Shown: positions 33,102-41,848 of the stretch, piece by piece
How positions within the stretch are numbered: position 1 is the first letter of the stretch
Layout: the number at the start of each line of letters is the position of its first letter
Assembly: GCA_041389565.1 (NCBI GenBank)
Contig: JAWKRP010000016.1
Coordinates: forward strand, 141,728-205,727
Source: JACKEQ01 sp041389565
GTDB taxonomy: Bacteria; Myxococcota_A; UBA796; GCA-2862545
Length of the DNA: 64,000 nt
Direction: 5' to 3'
The notes under the pieces: generated by a model
What the model saw: only the letters and a program-made list of their open reading frames with translations
What the model was told of the DNA's origin: nothing
Databases searched by the model: none
Program-made: the position numbers and the translations under genes

Positions 33102-33737
33102 TCAGGTTCCGGGCTGCTTCACGACACGGAGGTAGGGGCGCTGCTCGTCCCACCCGTTCGGGAACAGCTTCTTCGCGTCGTCGTTCGACAGCGACGGCAC
33201 GATGATCACGTCGTCGCCGTTCTTCCAGTTCACGGGCGTCGCGACCTTGTTGTGGTCGGTGAGCTGGAGCGAGTCGATCACCCGGAGGATCTCGTCGAAG
33301 TTCCGGCCCGTCGACGCCGGGTACGTGAGCGTCAGGCGAACCTTGTGGCTCGGGTCGATCACGAACACCGACCGCACCGTGAGCGTGTTGTCGGCCTTCG
33401 GGTGGATCATGTCGTACAGGTTGGCCACGACACGGTCGGGGTCGCCGATCATCGGGAAGTTCACGGCCTGGCCCTGCGTGGCCTCGATGTCCTTCTCCCA
33501 GCGCTCGTGCGACTCCACCGAGTCGACCGACAGCCCGATGACCTTCACGTTCCGCTTCTCGAACTCGGCCTTCAGCTTCGCCGTGTAGCCGAGCTCCGTC
33601 GTGCAGACGGGCGTGAAGTCCTTCGGGTGCGAGAACAGGACGGCCCAGGTGCCCTTCTTCCAGTCGTGGAAGTGGATCGTTCCCTGGGTGGTGGGGGCGG
33701 TGAAGTCGGGGGCGGTGTCGCCGAGGCGGATGGACAT
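33102..33737 (-). CDS. 1-Cys peroxiredoxin (Prx6 type)
   Basis: A 211-aa peroxiredoxin that would reduce hydrogen peroxide and organic hydroperoxides. The peroxidatic cysteine is Cys45 in HPKDFTPVCTTE, with Thr42 and a downstream Arg supporting it. No resolving cysteine is present, and the length and the LTYPASTGRNFDEILRVIDSLQ segment match the 1-Cys Prx6 group. GGGAGA precedes ATG 33737. An 18-bp palindrome 63 bp upstream suggests redox-controlled transcription. Convergent with the TPR-protein gene. Confidence 0.93.
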   Translation of the reverse strand: MSIRLGDTAPDFTAPTTQGTIHFHDWKKGTWAVLFSHPKDFTPVCTTELGYTAKLKAEFEKRNVKVIGLSVDSVESHERWEKDIEATQGQAVNFPMIGDPDRVVANLYDMIHPKADNTLTVRSVFVIDPSHKVRLTLTYPASTGRNFDEILRVIDSLQLTDHNKVATPVNWKNGDDVIIVPSLSNDDAKKLFPNGWDEQRPYLRVVKQPGT

Positions 33738-33799
33738 GGACTCTCCCTGAGTGCAGCGGTGTCCCTAGTCACGCGGGAGCCCGGTTCAAGGCCCGGTCT

Positions 33800-33817
33800 A
33801 CTTACTTTGAAGTAAGT
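33800..33817. promoter_or_regulatory. Palindrome ACTTACTT-TG-AAGTAAGT, HxlR-type operator candidate
   Basis: Perfect 8-bp arms around a 2-bp centre, in the 137-bp gap between the divergent peroxiredoxin and YiiX-type genes. This form resembles sites bound by HxlR/DUF24 redox-sensing repressors. No HxlR gene is in the window. Confidence 0.6.
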
Positions 33818-33874
33818 CCGTGTAACGGCCGCGCCGACCTCGCGGGGTGAAGCTGCTCTCACCAGGAGGCAGTC

Positions 33875-35221
33875 ATGCTCATGTTCGTCTCGATGCTCGC
33901 CCAGGCCCAGCCCGTCGTCCTCTCCGAGGAGGTCCCCACGATCCGCGAGCGCGTGGACACCCTCGACGCGACCCGCTGCGAGGCCGTGCTCCAGGGGGTG
34001 TTCGACGAGCTCGCCCCGCTCCGTCCCGACCAGGTCGACCTCGCAGACGCCTCGGAGCACGGCGAGGCCCTCGTGGACGCCCTGTTCGCGAGCCGCGTCG
34101 CCCTCCAGAGCCAGCTGACGGCCTTCCACCACGCCGGGACACTCACGCCCGGCTGCATCTCCGGTGCGCGGCGCTTCGACCTCGCCGTGCGCTACCTCAC
34201 CGACCACTTCTACCTGGCGGGCACCGACCACGACGCGTGGGTCGGCACCCCGGGATTCGGCGGACCCGAGGACCTGCGCGCAGGCGACATCCTCGTGACG
34301 CGCGGGGCTGGCCTGTCGAGCGCCGGGATCGCCCACATCGGCCAGCTCGACAGCCAGTTCAGCCACAACGCGATGGTCCACGTCGACGCCGAGGGCCGCG
34401 TCTGGACCGTCGAGGCCTACCTCGAGCGGGGCGCCCTCGTTCAGCCCCTCGACCGCTTCCTCGAGCACGGGCTCGGACGGATCGCGGTGATCCGGTTCGA
34501 GGACCCCGAGCTGGCGGCACGAGGCGCCGCTCTCGCCTACGACCGCGTCGCGACGGGACCCGCGATCGACTACGACGAGGCGTTCGACTCCTCCAGCGCC
34601 GACGAGCTGTTCTGCTCGGAGATCGGACCCTGGGCCATCGGGCTCGCCGGCGGCCCCACCGACCTCCCGCTCCACCGCACGCGGTTCCCCCGGTCCACCA
34701 ACCCCGCCATGTTCGACGCGATGGGCATCGACGCGGACGACCTCGCCGCGCCCGTCGACCTCCTGCTCGATCCGCGCTTCACCCTCGTCGCCGAGTGGCG
34801 GGCCGTCGAGCACCTCGAGGACATGCGCCGCCAGGACGCCGTCGTGGAGTCGGTGTTCACGTGGATGGAGCGCGACGGCTACACGCTCGAAGCGCGCTGG
34901 GCCGACCGCGCCACCGTCGATGTCGGGCTCGCGGTGCGCCGCACGCCCGTGCTCGGACGCGCGCTCGCGAGTCGCGTCCATCCCCACGGCGACCGCGGGT
35001 TCCTGGTCGCGGGCCTCGCGATGCAGCAGGCCGGAGAGGCCGTGTACACCGAGCTGAACGCGCGCCTCGACCCCGTCGGCTACACCTCCCGCGAGGAGAT
35101 GCTCACCCTGCTCGAGCGCATCCGGGCCGAAGACCTCGCCACCTGGCACGCGACCCCGCGCAAGGCCCGGTTCCACCGGAACCTGCACCCCGCCGACGAT
35201 GGGGTGGCCGCTCAGGACTGA
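33875..35221 (+). CDS. YiiX/YebB-like NlpC/P60-type cysteine hydrolase
   Basis: A 448-aa exported protein (signal MLMFVSMLAQA|QPVVL). The central region is a permuted papain-like fold: GDILVTRGAGLSSAGIAHIG, then SHNAMVHVDAEGRVWTVEAYLERGA with the catalytic His, and later ELFCSEIG with the catalytic Cys. These are the signature blocks of YiiX-like hydrolases (PF05708), which act on peptidoglycan-type or lipid amide bonds. N- and C-terminal helical regions flank the domain. AGGAGG lies 5 nt before the ATG. It shares its upstream region and palindrome with the peroxiredoxin gene. Confidence 0.78.
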   Translation: MLMFVSMLAQAQPVVLSEEVPTIRERVDTLDATRCEAVLQGVFDELAPLRPDQVDLADASEHGEALVDALFASRVALQSQLTAFHHAGTLTPGCISGARRFDLAVRYLTDHFYLAGTDHDAWVGTPGFGGPEDLRAGDILVTRGAGLSSAGIAHIGQLDSQFSHNAMVHVDAEGRVWTVEAYLERGALVQPLDRFLEHGLGRIAVIRFEDPELAARGAALAYDRVATGPAIDYDEAFDSSSADELFCSEIGPWAIGLAGGPTDLPLHRTRFPRSTNPAMFDAMGIDADDLAAPVDLLLDPRFTLVAEWRAVEHLEDMRRQDAVVESVFTWMERDGYTLEARWADRATVDVGLAVRRTPVLGRALASRVHPHGDRGFLVAGLAMQQAGEAVYTELNARLDPVGYTSREEMLTLLERIRAEDLATWHATPRKARFHRNLHPADDGVAAQD

Positions 35222-35946
35222 CGGCCGGCCCACCGCACGAAGAACGGCGCGAGCGGGGCCTGGACGAGCAGCCCGAACAACCCGCTCACGGGCCACAGGA
35301 TCACCGAGAACGGCGGACCCATCGCGGGGATCACGAAGGTCTCCGCGATGGGCTTCCCCGTCTGCACCGCGTCGGACACCGCCAGCCCCCAGATCCCGAG
35401 CCACACGAGCAGCGGCAGGCCGACGAGCCACGCGAGGTTCCAGACCGCGACCCGGCGCGTGAGGCCCGCCGCACGGAGATCGCCGAGGCTCCGCCACAAG
35501 AGCTCGTCGAGGGAGGTCTGGGTGGACGGACGAGGCAGGCGCGCACGGAGCACCTGGGTCGCCGCGAACGCCGCGGGATCCGTGGAGTGCACCGTCCACT
35601 CCTGCCCGTGACCGTCGAGCGTCACCGTCACGCGGGGCCGCAGGCGGTCGAGCCCGAGCCGGAGCGCGGCCGCCCCCCAGAGCGCGCCCACTCCCCAGAC
35701 CACGGACAGCCCGAGCGTCTGCGCCAGCAGGGCGAGCCCGAGCCCCGACGCCAACGCAGGCACGGTGTGGCCCACGTACGCAGCGCTCGCGACGTTCACG
35801 GCATCGAGCGGGATCCGCACCGTCTCCGCCGAGGTGCGCCACACCACGTCGCGCTCGAACACCAGCGTGCCCGGCACCCCATCCCGGAGTCCGGCGATGG
35901 GGGTCGGGTGACCGAGGTGCACCACGTTCTCGAGCTCGACGGGCAT
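35212..35946 (-). CDS. Hypothetical inner-membrane protein, 244 aa
   Basis: The product has a cytoplasmic N-terminal beta-rich segment, then two or more membrane helices (about 60-95 and 165-235: WNLAWLVGLPLLVWLGIWGLAV; ILWPVSGLFGLLVQAPLAP). A short soluble region between them (VTVTLDGHGQEWTVHSTD) looks PH-like. No family recognised. It overlaps the YiiX-type gene by 10 nt tail to tail. The gene downstream of 36499 precedes it on the same strand by 10 bp, so it may be the end of that operon. Confidence 0.6.
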   Translation of the reverse strand: MPVELENVVHLGHPTPIAGLRDGVPGTLVFERDVVWRTSAETVRIPLDAVNVASAAYVGHTVPALASGLGLALLAQTLGLSVVWGVGALWGAAALRLGLDRLRPRVTVTLDGHGQEWTVHSTDPAAFAATQVLRARLPRPSTQTSLDELLWRSLGDLRAAGLTRRVAVWNLAWLVGLPLLVWLGIWGLAVSDAVQTGKPIAETFVIPAMGPPFSVILWPVSGLFGLLVQAPLAPFFVRWAGRQS

Positions 35947-35956
35947 CCCGGCCGTC

Positions 35957-36499
35957 CTAACCCTCCGGCGACAGTCGGTTCACGAGCACGATGGGCACCG
36001 TGCGCTCTCCGTCCGGCAGGACCACCCGACACTCCTGGCGCCGCGGCACCGGCCGGGTCTTCACCCAGAGCTGCCCGTCGCGCACCCCACACGCCCCCTC
36101 GGCCAGGAGCCCGGGCGCGTCGGGCACACCGTCCACCCGGAACGTCGCCTGGACCACCGAGACGTTGCGGGCGATGCGCACGCCGTCCCACACGTCCTCC
36201 AGGGGATCGAACGCCGGCACCGGCCGCACCCGCACGACCACGTCGTCGCCTTCGCACTCGAGGGGTGCGATCCGCTCGGGCCAGGCGCGCTCCTGGAGGG
36301 TCAGGCACAGGCTGAGCACCCCTGCGTCGCTCCCACAGGTGGCCTCGAAGTGACCGTCGTCCACGACGGTCGGGTTCAGCGTGCGCGCGTCGGACACCTG
36401 CAGACAGACCCGGTCGGGGGCGTCGTACATGCGGCTCGTCGGAAACGGGACGCGGACCACCATCGGCTGTGCGAGCGCCGCGGAGAGCCCCAGGATCAC
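35957..36499 (-). CDS. Hypothetical secreted protein, 180 aa
   Basis: It begins with a signal peptide (VILGLSAALA|QPMVVRV). The mature part has several cysteines (RVCLQV, ATCGSD, LSLCLT, PLECEGD, GACGV, QECRVV) and beta-rich texture. No family recognised. GTG 36499 is chosen because it overlaps the upstream stop by 4 nt (GTGA) and gives the signal peptide; an internal ATG would remove it. Probably co-translated with the 36496 gene. Confidence 0.62.
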   Translation of the reverse strand: MILGLSAALAQPMVVRVPFPTSRMYDAPDRVCLQVSDARTLNPTVVDDGHFEATCGSDAGVLSLCLTLQERAWPERIAPLECEGDDVVVRVRPVPAFDPLEDVWDGVRIARNVSVVQATFRVDGVPDAPGLLAEGACGVRDGQLWVKTRPVPRRQECRVVLPDGERTVPIVLVNRLSPEG

Positions 36500-37527
36500 T
36501 GGGGGATCTCGGGGTCGACAGGCGTCCAGCGCGGCAGGCCGGGCCGGATCGTGTGGGGAGGCGCGACCTGCCCCGTGATGCCGAGGTCGATCTGCTCGTC
36601 GTCGCCCAGCAGCCGCAGCCGACCCGAGCGCGTGAGGCGGAACGCGTCGTTGCCCTGCACGACCCACACGCGCTCCGTGACGAACCCGAGCTCCGCGTCG
36701 AGGATGGCGGTGGCGTCGAGACGCAGGGTCGCCGTGCGCGTGAGCTCGATGGGCGGACGCCACTCACCGGGCTCGAGCGGACGCCACTCGGCGGTCATCC
36801 GGATCTCGACGGGCGTCTTGGCGTTCGCGCGGGGATCGTGGTGCGCATCCTGCTGGATCTCGCCCGTCACCAGGGACTTCTTCGCGCCTCCGATCGTCTG
36901 GATCAGCAGCTGGTCGCGGAACCGGTTCCCGTAGTGCACCACCTGCTCGAGCCCGAAGCTGCGGTCGGGGGTGAGCATGTCGAGCAGGGGCTCCTCGGTC
37001 GCCACCCACTGACTCCCGTCCACCCAGCCTTCATCGGGGAGATCGAGGTGGAAGGCATCGAACGCCCGCTCCAGGACCCGCGAGCTGAACTCGCCGTCGG
37101 GCTGGTCGCGCACGATCACCACGTCGCCGTGGTCGCGCACCCGCAGGCGCACCGAGCTCTGCTCCATCTCGCGCACGAGGTCGGCGAGCCCACCCGCCAC
37201 GATCGCGCGGTCTTCTTCGCGCTGCCAAGAGCTCGGGGTGACCACCCGGAGCGCCACGTCTTCGGGCACGCACTCCACGAGCCCCCCACGCTTGCGGCGC
37301 TCGACGATCTCGCAGGCGATCACGGCCGAGACCTGCCAGGCGGGCGCGCGGAACGACCCGTCCTTCGCGACGAGCTCGAGCACATCGGCGCCCGAGATGG
37401 ACTCCGCCGCGACCCACCACCGCGTGCCGTCCCACGGCCCGAGCGGGTCGGCGTACACGATCACCTCTTCGGCGACCTCCTGCTCGACGGCATGGGCCGA
37501 GAGCGACGCGACCAGCGGAATCAGCAT
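36496..37527 (-). CDS. Hypothetical secreted protein, 343 aa
   Basis: It has a signal peptide (MLIPLVASLSAHA|VEQEV) and a mature part with mixed alpha/beta character. The region around VIACEIVERRKRGGLVECVPEDVALRVV has two cysteines that may pair. No family recognised. GGAGGG lies just before ATG 37527. Its stop overlaps the start of the next secreted protein, suggesting the two act together in the periplasm. Confidence 0.63.
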   Translation of the reverse strand: MLIPLVASLSAHAVEQEVAEEVIVYADPLGPWDGTRWWVAAESISGADVLELVAKDGSFRAPAWQVSAVIACEIVERRKRGGLVECVPEDVALRVVTPSSWQREEDRAIVAGGLADLVREMEQSSVRLRVRDHGDVVIVRDQPDGEFSSRVLERAFDAFHLDLPDEGWVDGSQWVATEEPLLDMLTPDRSFGLEQVVHYGNRFRDQLLIQTIGGAKKSLVTGEIQQDAHHDPRANAKTPVEIRMTAEWRPLEPGEWRPPIELTRTATLRLDATAILDAELGFVTERVWVVQGNDAFRLTRSGRLRLLGDDEQIDLGITGQVAPPHTIRPGLPRWTPVDPEIPQ

Positions 37528-37601
37528 GGGCCCTCCAGGAACGGGGTGACGCCGTCCCCCCTCATCGTAAACGAGCGAGCGCCCGTTTCGTGGACCGCCT
37601 G

Positions 37602-38576
37602 CTACGGACAGGCCACGACCCCGGAGCAGGCGTCGTCGAGGGCCTCTCCGGAGGTGACCAGGCACACCAGCACGTAGCCACGGCCTCCGCAGGCATCGTG
37701 CTCGAGACGCCCGACCAGGGGGACGAGATCGACGGTGCCCCCCACCTCGAGCACGCATCCGCCGGGTGTCTTGCGGAACACGGTGCGCGAGGGGTCGAGG
37801 TCGACGGGCAGATTGCCGAGCGTGAGGTTCAAGGATGTCTCGCACAGCACGTCGTCGGGGGTCTCGTCGAGGCGCGACTGCCCGTAGACCGAGACCGTCA
37901 CGAGATCGTCGGACCGCCGCCAGTGCCCGTCCCGAGGGCCCTCCGGGACGGTCTGTGCGTCCCGTCCGCCCTCTCCTGCAGCCTGCCACTGGCCGGGGTC
38001 GCCGACGAACCGGAAGCCACGCGCCGCTTCGCTGAGGGCCACCCGCTCGTCCTTGCACACGACCGAAGCGAGCGCCGCTTCGTGCGCGGCACGCGCCGAC
38101 CCGAGCCCCGACGTGTTCACGCTGATCTGCAGACCGGCCTGCGGACAGCGCCACGTCGTCGAGAGGATCGAGACGCCGGACAGCTCGGTCTCGAACCCCG
38201 TCGCCGCTTCCCCACCGACCGTGGTGCGCTCGAACCTCGGCTTCGGAGGCGCGTCGAGCGTGCCCTCCGACTCGACGATCGCCATCATGCCGCTCCACAT
38301 CCGATCGACGTAGTCGTCGAGGGCGTCGCTCTCGTCGATCGGACCCCAGGACAGCGCCTGCGTCGTGAACCCGGAGCTCACGTCGTAGTCCCCTTCCGCG
38401 CCGAAGTCCTCGTCGGTCTCGATGGTGCCGTCGACGAGCTCGATCACGAACCCCGCCCGGTCGACGGGCTTCGTGGCGGGCGCCCCCCCGCATGCGAGCA
38501 CGAGACCGAGCCCGGTGAGCGCCACCAGGGCCCGCACCCCATGGCGGACGGGAGGAATCGGGAGGGGTCCGAGCAT
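37602..38576 (-). CDS. Hypothetical lipoprotein, 324 aa
   Basis: The N-terminus carries a lipobox (GLGLVLACGG). The mature part is rich in Asp, Glu and Gly, with eight or so cysteines (WRCPQ, VVCKDE, LCETS, GGCVLE, HDACGG, LVCLV, DACSGVVACP), so it is probably disulfide-rich. No known domain seen. ATG 38576 is used because GGAG lies 5 nt upstream; GTG 38582 precedes it in frame. It is divergent from the large kinase-ATPase gene, 74 bp ahead of the 36496 operon. Confidence 0.65.
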   Translation of the reverse strand: MLGPLPIPPVRHGVRALVALTGLGLVLACGGAPATKPVDRAGFVIELVDGTIETDEDFGAEGDYDVSSGFTTQALSWGPIDESDALDDYVDRMWSGMMAIVESEGTLDAPPKPRFERTTVGGEAATGFETELSGVSILSTTWRCPQAGLQISVNTSGLGSARAAHEAALASVVCKDERVALSEAARGFRFVGDPGQWQAAGEGGRDAQTVPEGPRDGHWRRSDDLVTVSVYGQSRLDETPDDVLCETSLNLTLGNLPVDLDPSRTVFRKTPGGCVLEVGGTVDLVPLVGRLEHDACGGRGYVLVCLVTSGEALDDACSGVVACP

Positions 38577-38636
38577 CGGCACTCCGGGCCCGGAGAGGGA
38601 TCCGGACCCGCGCGGGTAACACAGGCAGCTTCCGAG

Positions 38637-38642
38637 TACACT
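38637..38642 (+). promoter_or_regulatory. -10-like TACACT, leaderless-type
   Basis: TACACT ends 8 nt before ATG 38651, which has no Shine-Dalgarno sequence. Confidence 0.35.
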
Positions 38643-38650
38643 CGCCGCGA

Positions 38651-41600
38651 ATGGACGAACCGCGCGACGCCTCCGAGACCTGGCTCGAGCCCGGACGCCC
38701 CCTCCATCCCGGCGACCGCGTGGGGGCCTACGTGCTCGACCACCGTGTCGGGGTCGGAGGGATGGCGGAGGTCTGGCAGGCCCGGCACGAGAAGCTCGGC
38801 ACCGTGCACGCGCTCAAGGTGCTCGTGCGGGCCTCGGAGACCCTCGCGGAGCGACTCCACCTGGAAGGGCGGGCCGCGCGACGCTTCGACCACCCGCACC
38901 TCGTGCCCGTTCAGGACATCCTCGACGCCGGCGGGGTGCCCGCGCTGTTGATGCCGCTCGTGCGCGGGCCCTCCCTGGCCGCACTGATCCGGGCGCATCC
39001 CCCCTCCAGGGCCGAGGCGCTCGCCCTGTTCGCGTCCGTGCTCGACGGGGTGGAGCACGCCCACGCGCTCGGGATGGTGCACCGCGACCTGAAGCCCGCG
39101 AACGTCCTGCTCGACCTCGCCGACGGGCGCGTGCAGGCGCGGGTCGCCGACTTCGGCCTCGTGAAGGACCTCGTGGGCACGCAGCACACGCGCGCGGGCG
39201 CCGTGATGGGAACGCCCGCCTACGCGGCGCCCGAGCAGCTCCGCGACGCATCGCGGGTCGATCAGCGCGCCGACCTCTACAGCCTCGGCGTGCTGTGGGT
39301 CGAGCTGCGCACGGGCCGGCTCCCGTTCGCGGGCACCACGCTGTCGGCCATCCAGGCCCAGCGGGTGCAGGGTCCCGACCTCTCCGGGCTCGATGGTGCC
39401 GACCGCGCCCTCGCCGAGGCCCTGCTCGCGGAGGATCCCGACGAACGCATCGCCACGGTGGGCCTCGCCCGCGATCGGCTCGGCGCGGTGGACCTGGAGG
39501 TGCTCGGCCCCTCGGGGACCCTGTTCGCCGCCTGCACCGCGGCGGTCGGCGCCGCGCCCGGCGGCTCGGATTCCACGCTCGTGCTCCCGACGGGCATGCA
39601 CTCCATCCCCCGGCCCCGCGACGCGTTCCATGGGCGGGAGCTCGCCGTGGCCGGGCTCGAGGCGTGGGTACGCAGCGGATCGACCCGTCTGCGCACGGTC
39701 ACCGGGCTCGGGGGCACCGGAAAGACCCGTCTGGCGGTGCATGTGGCGCGGTCGGTCGCGGATGCCGGCTTCGAGGTCCGGTTCGCGGACCTCTCCGAGG
39801 TGACGGACGCCGCGGGAATCGTCCGGACGGTCGCACAAGCCCTCCAGGTGCCCGTCGGTGCGGATCCGGTCACCCAGCTCGGGCACGCGCTCGAAGCCAC
39901 CGGAGTGCGCCTGCTCGTGCTCGACAACCTCGAGCAGCTCGTGGCGTACGCCCCCTCCACGGTGGGGCGCTGGCTCGATCTGGCGCCCGGGCTGAAGATC
40001 CTCGCGACCAGCCGGGCCCCGCTCGGTCTGCGCGGCGAGGAGGTCGATCCACTCGATGTGGTCGAGCTGGACGCAGGGGTGGCGCTCTTCGCGGACCGCG
40101 CACGCCTGGTGAATCCGAGGTTCGAGGTCGACGACACCAACCGGGCGGGCGTCGAGGCGCTGGTCGAGCTCCTCGATCGCCTGCCGCTGGCCATCGAGCT
40201 CGCGGCGGCACGCAGCCGCATGCAGTCGCCTGCACGGCTCGCAGCCGCGCTGGAGCGCCGCCTCGACGTGCTCGCGAGCCGGTCGCGGGAGATCCCGGAG
40301 CGCCAGCGCACGCTGCGCGCGACCCTGAACGGCTCCTGGGAGCTGCTGACGGACGAGGAGCGTGCAGCCTTCGCGCAGCTCGGGGTGTTCGAAGGGCTGT
40401 TCACCATCGCGGCGGCCGAAGCCGTGCTCGAGCTCGCCGACTTCGGCGACCCGTGGGTGGAGGACGTGCTGGGGTCCCTCGTCGATCAGGGTCTCGTGCG
40501 CCTCCCACGCAGTGGAGAGCACGCGCGGCTGCTCCTGCTGCGCTCGGTGCGGGCGTTCGCACGGGAGCAGCTCGATGCCGTCGATCCAGCGGCGCCGGCA
40601 GGCCCCGTGTTCACGCGGGACCGGCACGCCCGGTTCTACGCGGGGCCCGGCCCGTTCGAGCTCGACCCGCTCGACAACCGCACTGCCGCTGCGCGGTTCG
40701 CCACCGACGCCGACGCCGTCACGTCCTGTGCGCTGGCGGTCGGCCGGACGCACGCGATGCGAGGCCCCTACGAAGCCGGTCGCGAGCTGCTCGAAGCGGT
40801 GCTCGCCCGCGAAGACCTCGTGCGCACGGGCGTGCACGAGAGCGCGCTCCACGTGCAGGCCGGCGCGCTGTGCACCCGGCTGGGCGACCCTGCGGCGGCC
40901 GAGCGCCACTTCGAGGCCGCGCTCGCCGCGGGAGGCCCTCGCGGGCGGGCATTGATCGGCCTCGCGCTGTCGGAGCGCGCCTGGGACGACCCCGATGCAG
41001 CCACCGACCGCGTGGAGCGTGCCCTGGGCGTGCTCCACGTGGAGGGCGACCGCGATGGCGAGCTCGAGGCCCTGCTCGACGTGTGTGCACACCTCACCCA
41101 GCACGGCCGAGGCCATGCAGCCGAAGCGCTCGCGACCCGTGCCCTCGCGCTGGCCTCGGGGGGGCCGCTGGAAGGGCGCGCCCTGGCGAACGTCGGGCGC
41201 ATCGCTCGCCTGCTCGGCCGCACCGACGCGGCGGTCGACGCCCACGAGCGCGCGCTCGTCCACTTCCGCCGCACCGGAGACCTCGACGGCGAGCGCTTCT
41301 CCCTGCTCCAGCTGTCGGTCCTGTGCTTCCAGCGGGGCGACGACGCACGCGGGCTGGAGCTGGAAGCGGCCGGCCTGCGCGTGTCCGAGCGCCTCGGGCA
41401 CCGCAACAGCGTCGGGGTGATCGTGGGGAACCGCGCGACCTGGCACCTCGAGCACGGCGACCTCGACGCGGCCCGCGAAGCGCTCGAGCGCGCACTGGCC
41501 ATCCACCGTGCGACCGGCCACCGCTACCCGCAGGTCTACTGGCTGCTCGGGCTCGGGCGCGTGGCGGCCGACCCCACCGAAGCAGAAGCGAGGTTCCGCG

Positions 41601-41848
41601 AGGCGATCGCGCTGGGCGAGCCGTTCCCGGAGCCCCGAGGGCTCGCACATCGCGCGCTCGCCGGCCTGCTCCGCGACTCGGGCCGGCTCGTCGAGGCCGA
41701 AGCGGAGCTCGCTGCAGCCGCGGCCTGCTGGCGCAGCATCGGAGATCGCGGCGACTACGCCGCCGTGGTGCGCGAGCGGGCCGACCTGCTCGACCTGCTG
41801 GGACGCCCGGCCGACGCAGAGGCCGTGCGCGCGGAGCTCAGCGGGTGA
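38651..41848 (+). CDS. Ser/Thr kinase fused to STAND-type ATPase and TPR repeats
   Basis: A 1065-aa signalling protein with three parts. Residues 25-285 are a Hanks kinase: GVGGMAEVW loop, Lys56, HRDLKPAN with Asp146, DFG at 167, GTPAYAAPEQ. Residues about 325-620 are a STAND/AfsR-like NTPase: Walker A GLGGTGKTR with Lys358, Walker B RLLVLDNLE near 420, and sensor-like ATSRAPLGLRGE. From about 640 to the end are TPR-like helix pairs. No DNA-binding domain is present, so output is likely phosphorylation after ligand-driven assembly. Such fusions are known in myxobacteria and actinomycetes; the trigger is unknown. Confidence 0.88.
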   Translation: MDEPRDASETWLEPGRPLHPGDRVGAYVLDHRVGVGGMAEVWQARHEKLGTVHALKVLVRASETLAERLHLEGRAARRFDHPHLVPVQDILDAGGVPALLMPLVRGPSLAALIRAHPPSRAEALALFASVLDGVEHAHALGMVHRDLKPANVLLDLADGRVQARVADFGLVKDLVGTQHTRAGAVMGTPAYAAPEQLRDASRVDQRADLYSLGVLWVELRTGRLPFAGTTLSAIQAQRVQGPDLSGLDGADRALAEALLAEDPDERIATVGLARDRLGAVDLEVLGPSGTLFAACTAAVGAAPGGSDSTLVLPTGMHSIPRPRDAFHGRELAVAGLEAWVRSGSTRLRTVTGLGGTGKTRLAVHVARSVADAGFEVRFADLSEVTDAAGIVRTVAQALQVPVGADPVTQLGHALEATGVRLLVLDNLEQLVAYAPSTVGRWLDLAPGLKILATSRAPLGLRGEEVDPLDVVELDAGVALFADRARLVNPRFEVDDTNRAGVEALVELLDRLPLAIELAAARSRMQSPARLAAALERRLDVLASRSREIPERQRTLRATLNGSWELLTDEERAAFAQLGVFEGLFTIAAAEAVLELADFGDPWVEDVLGSLVDQGLVRLPRSGEHARLLLLRSVRAFAREQLDAVDPAAPAGPVFTRDRHARFYAGPGPFELDPLDNRTAAARFATDADAVTSCALAVGRTHAMRGPYEAGRELLEAVLAREDLVRTGVHESALHVQAGALCTRLGDPAAAERHFEAALAAGGPRGRALIGLALSERAWDDPDAATDRVERALGVLHVEGDRDGELEALLDVCAHLTQHGRGHAAEALATRALALASGGPLEGRALANVGRIARLLGRTDAAVDAHERALVHFRRTGDLDGERFSLLQLSVLCFQRGDDARGLELEAAGLRVSERLGHRNSVGVIVGNRATWHLEHGDLDAAREALERALAIHRATGHRYPQVYWLLGLGRVAADPTEAEARFREAIALGEPFPEPRGLAHRALAGLLRDSGRLVEAEAELAAAAACWRSIGDRGDYAAVVRERADLLDLLGRPADAEAVRAELSG

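Noticed and set aside
33847..36315. Plus-strand frame of 822 aa
   Set aside because: Shadow frame over the YiiX-type gene and the convergent membrane-protein gene; Arg-rich with no recognisable domain.
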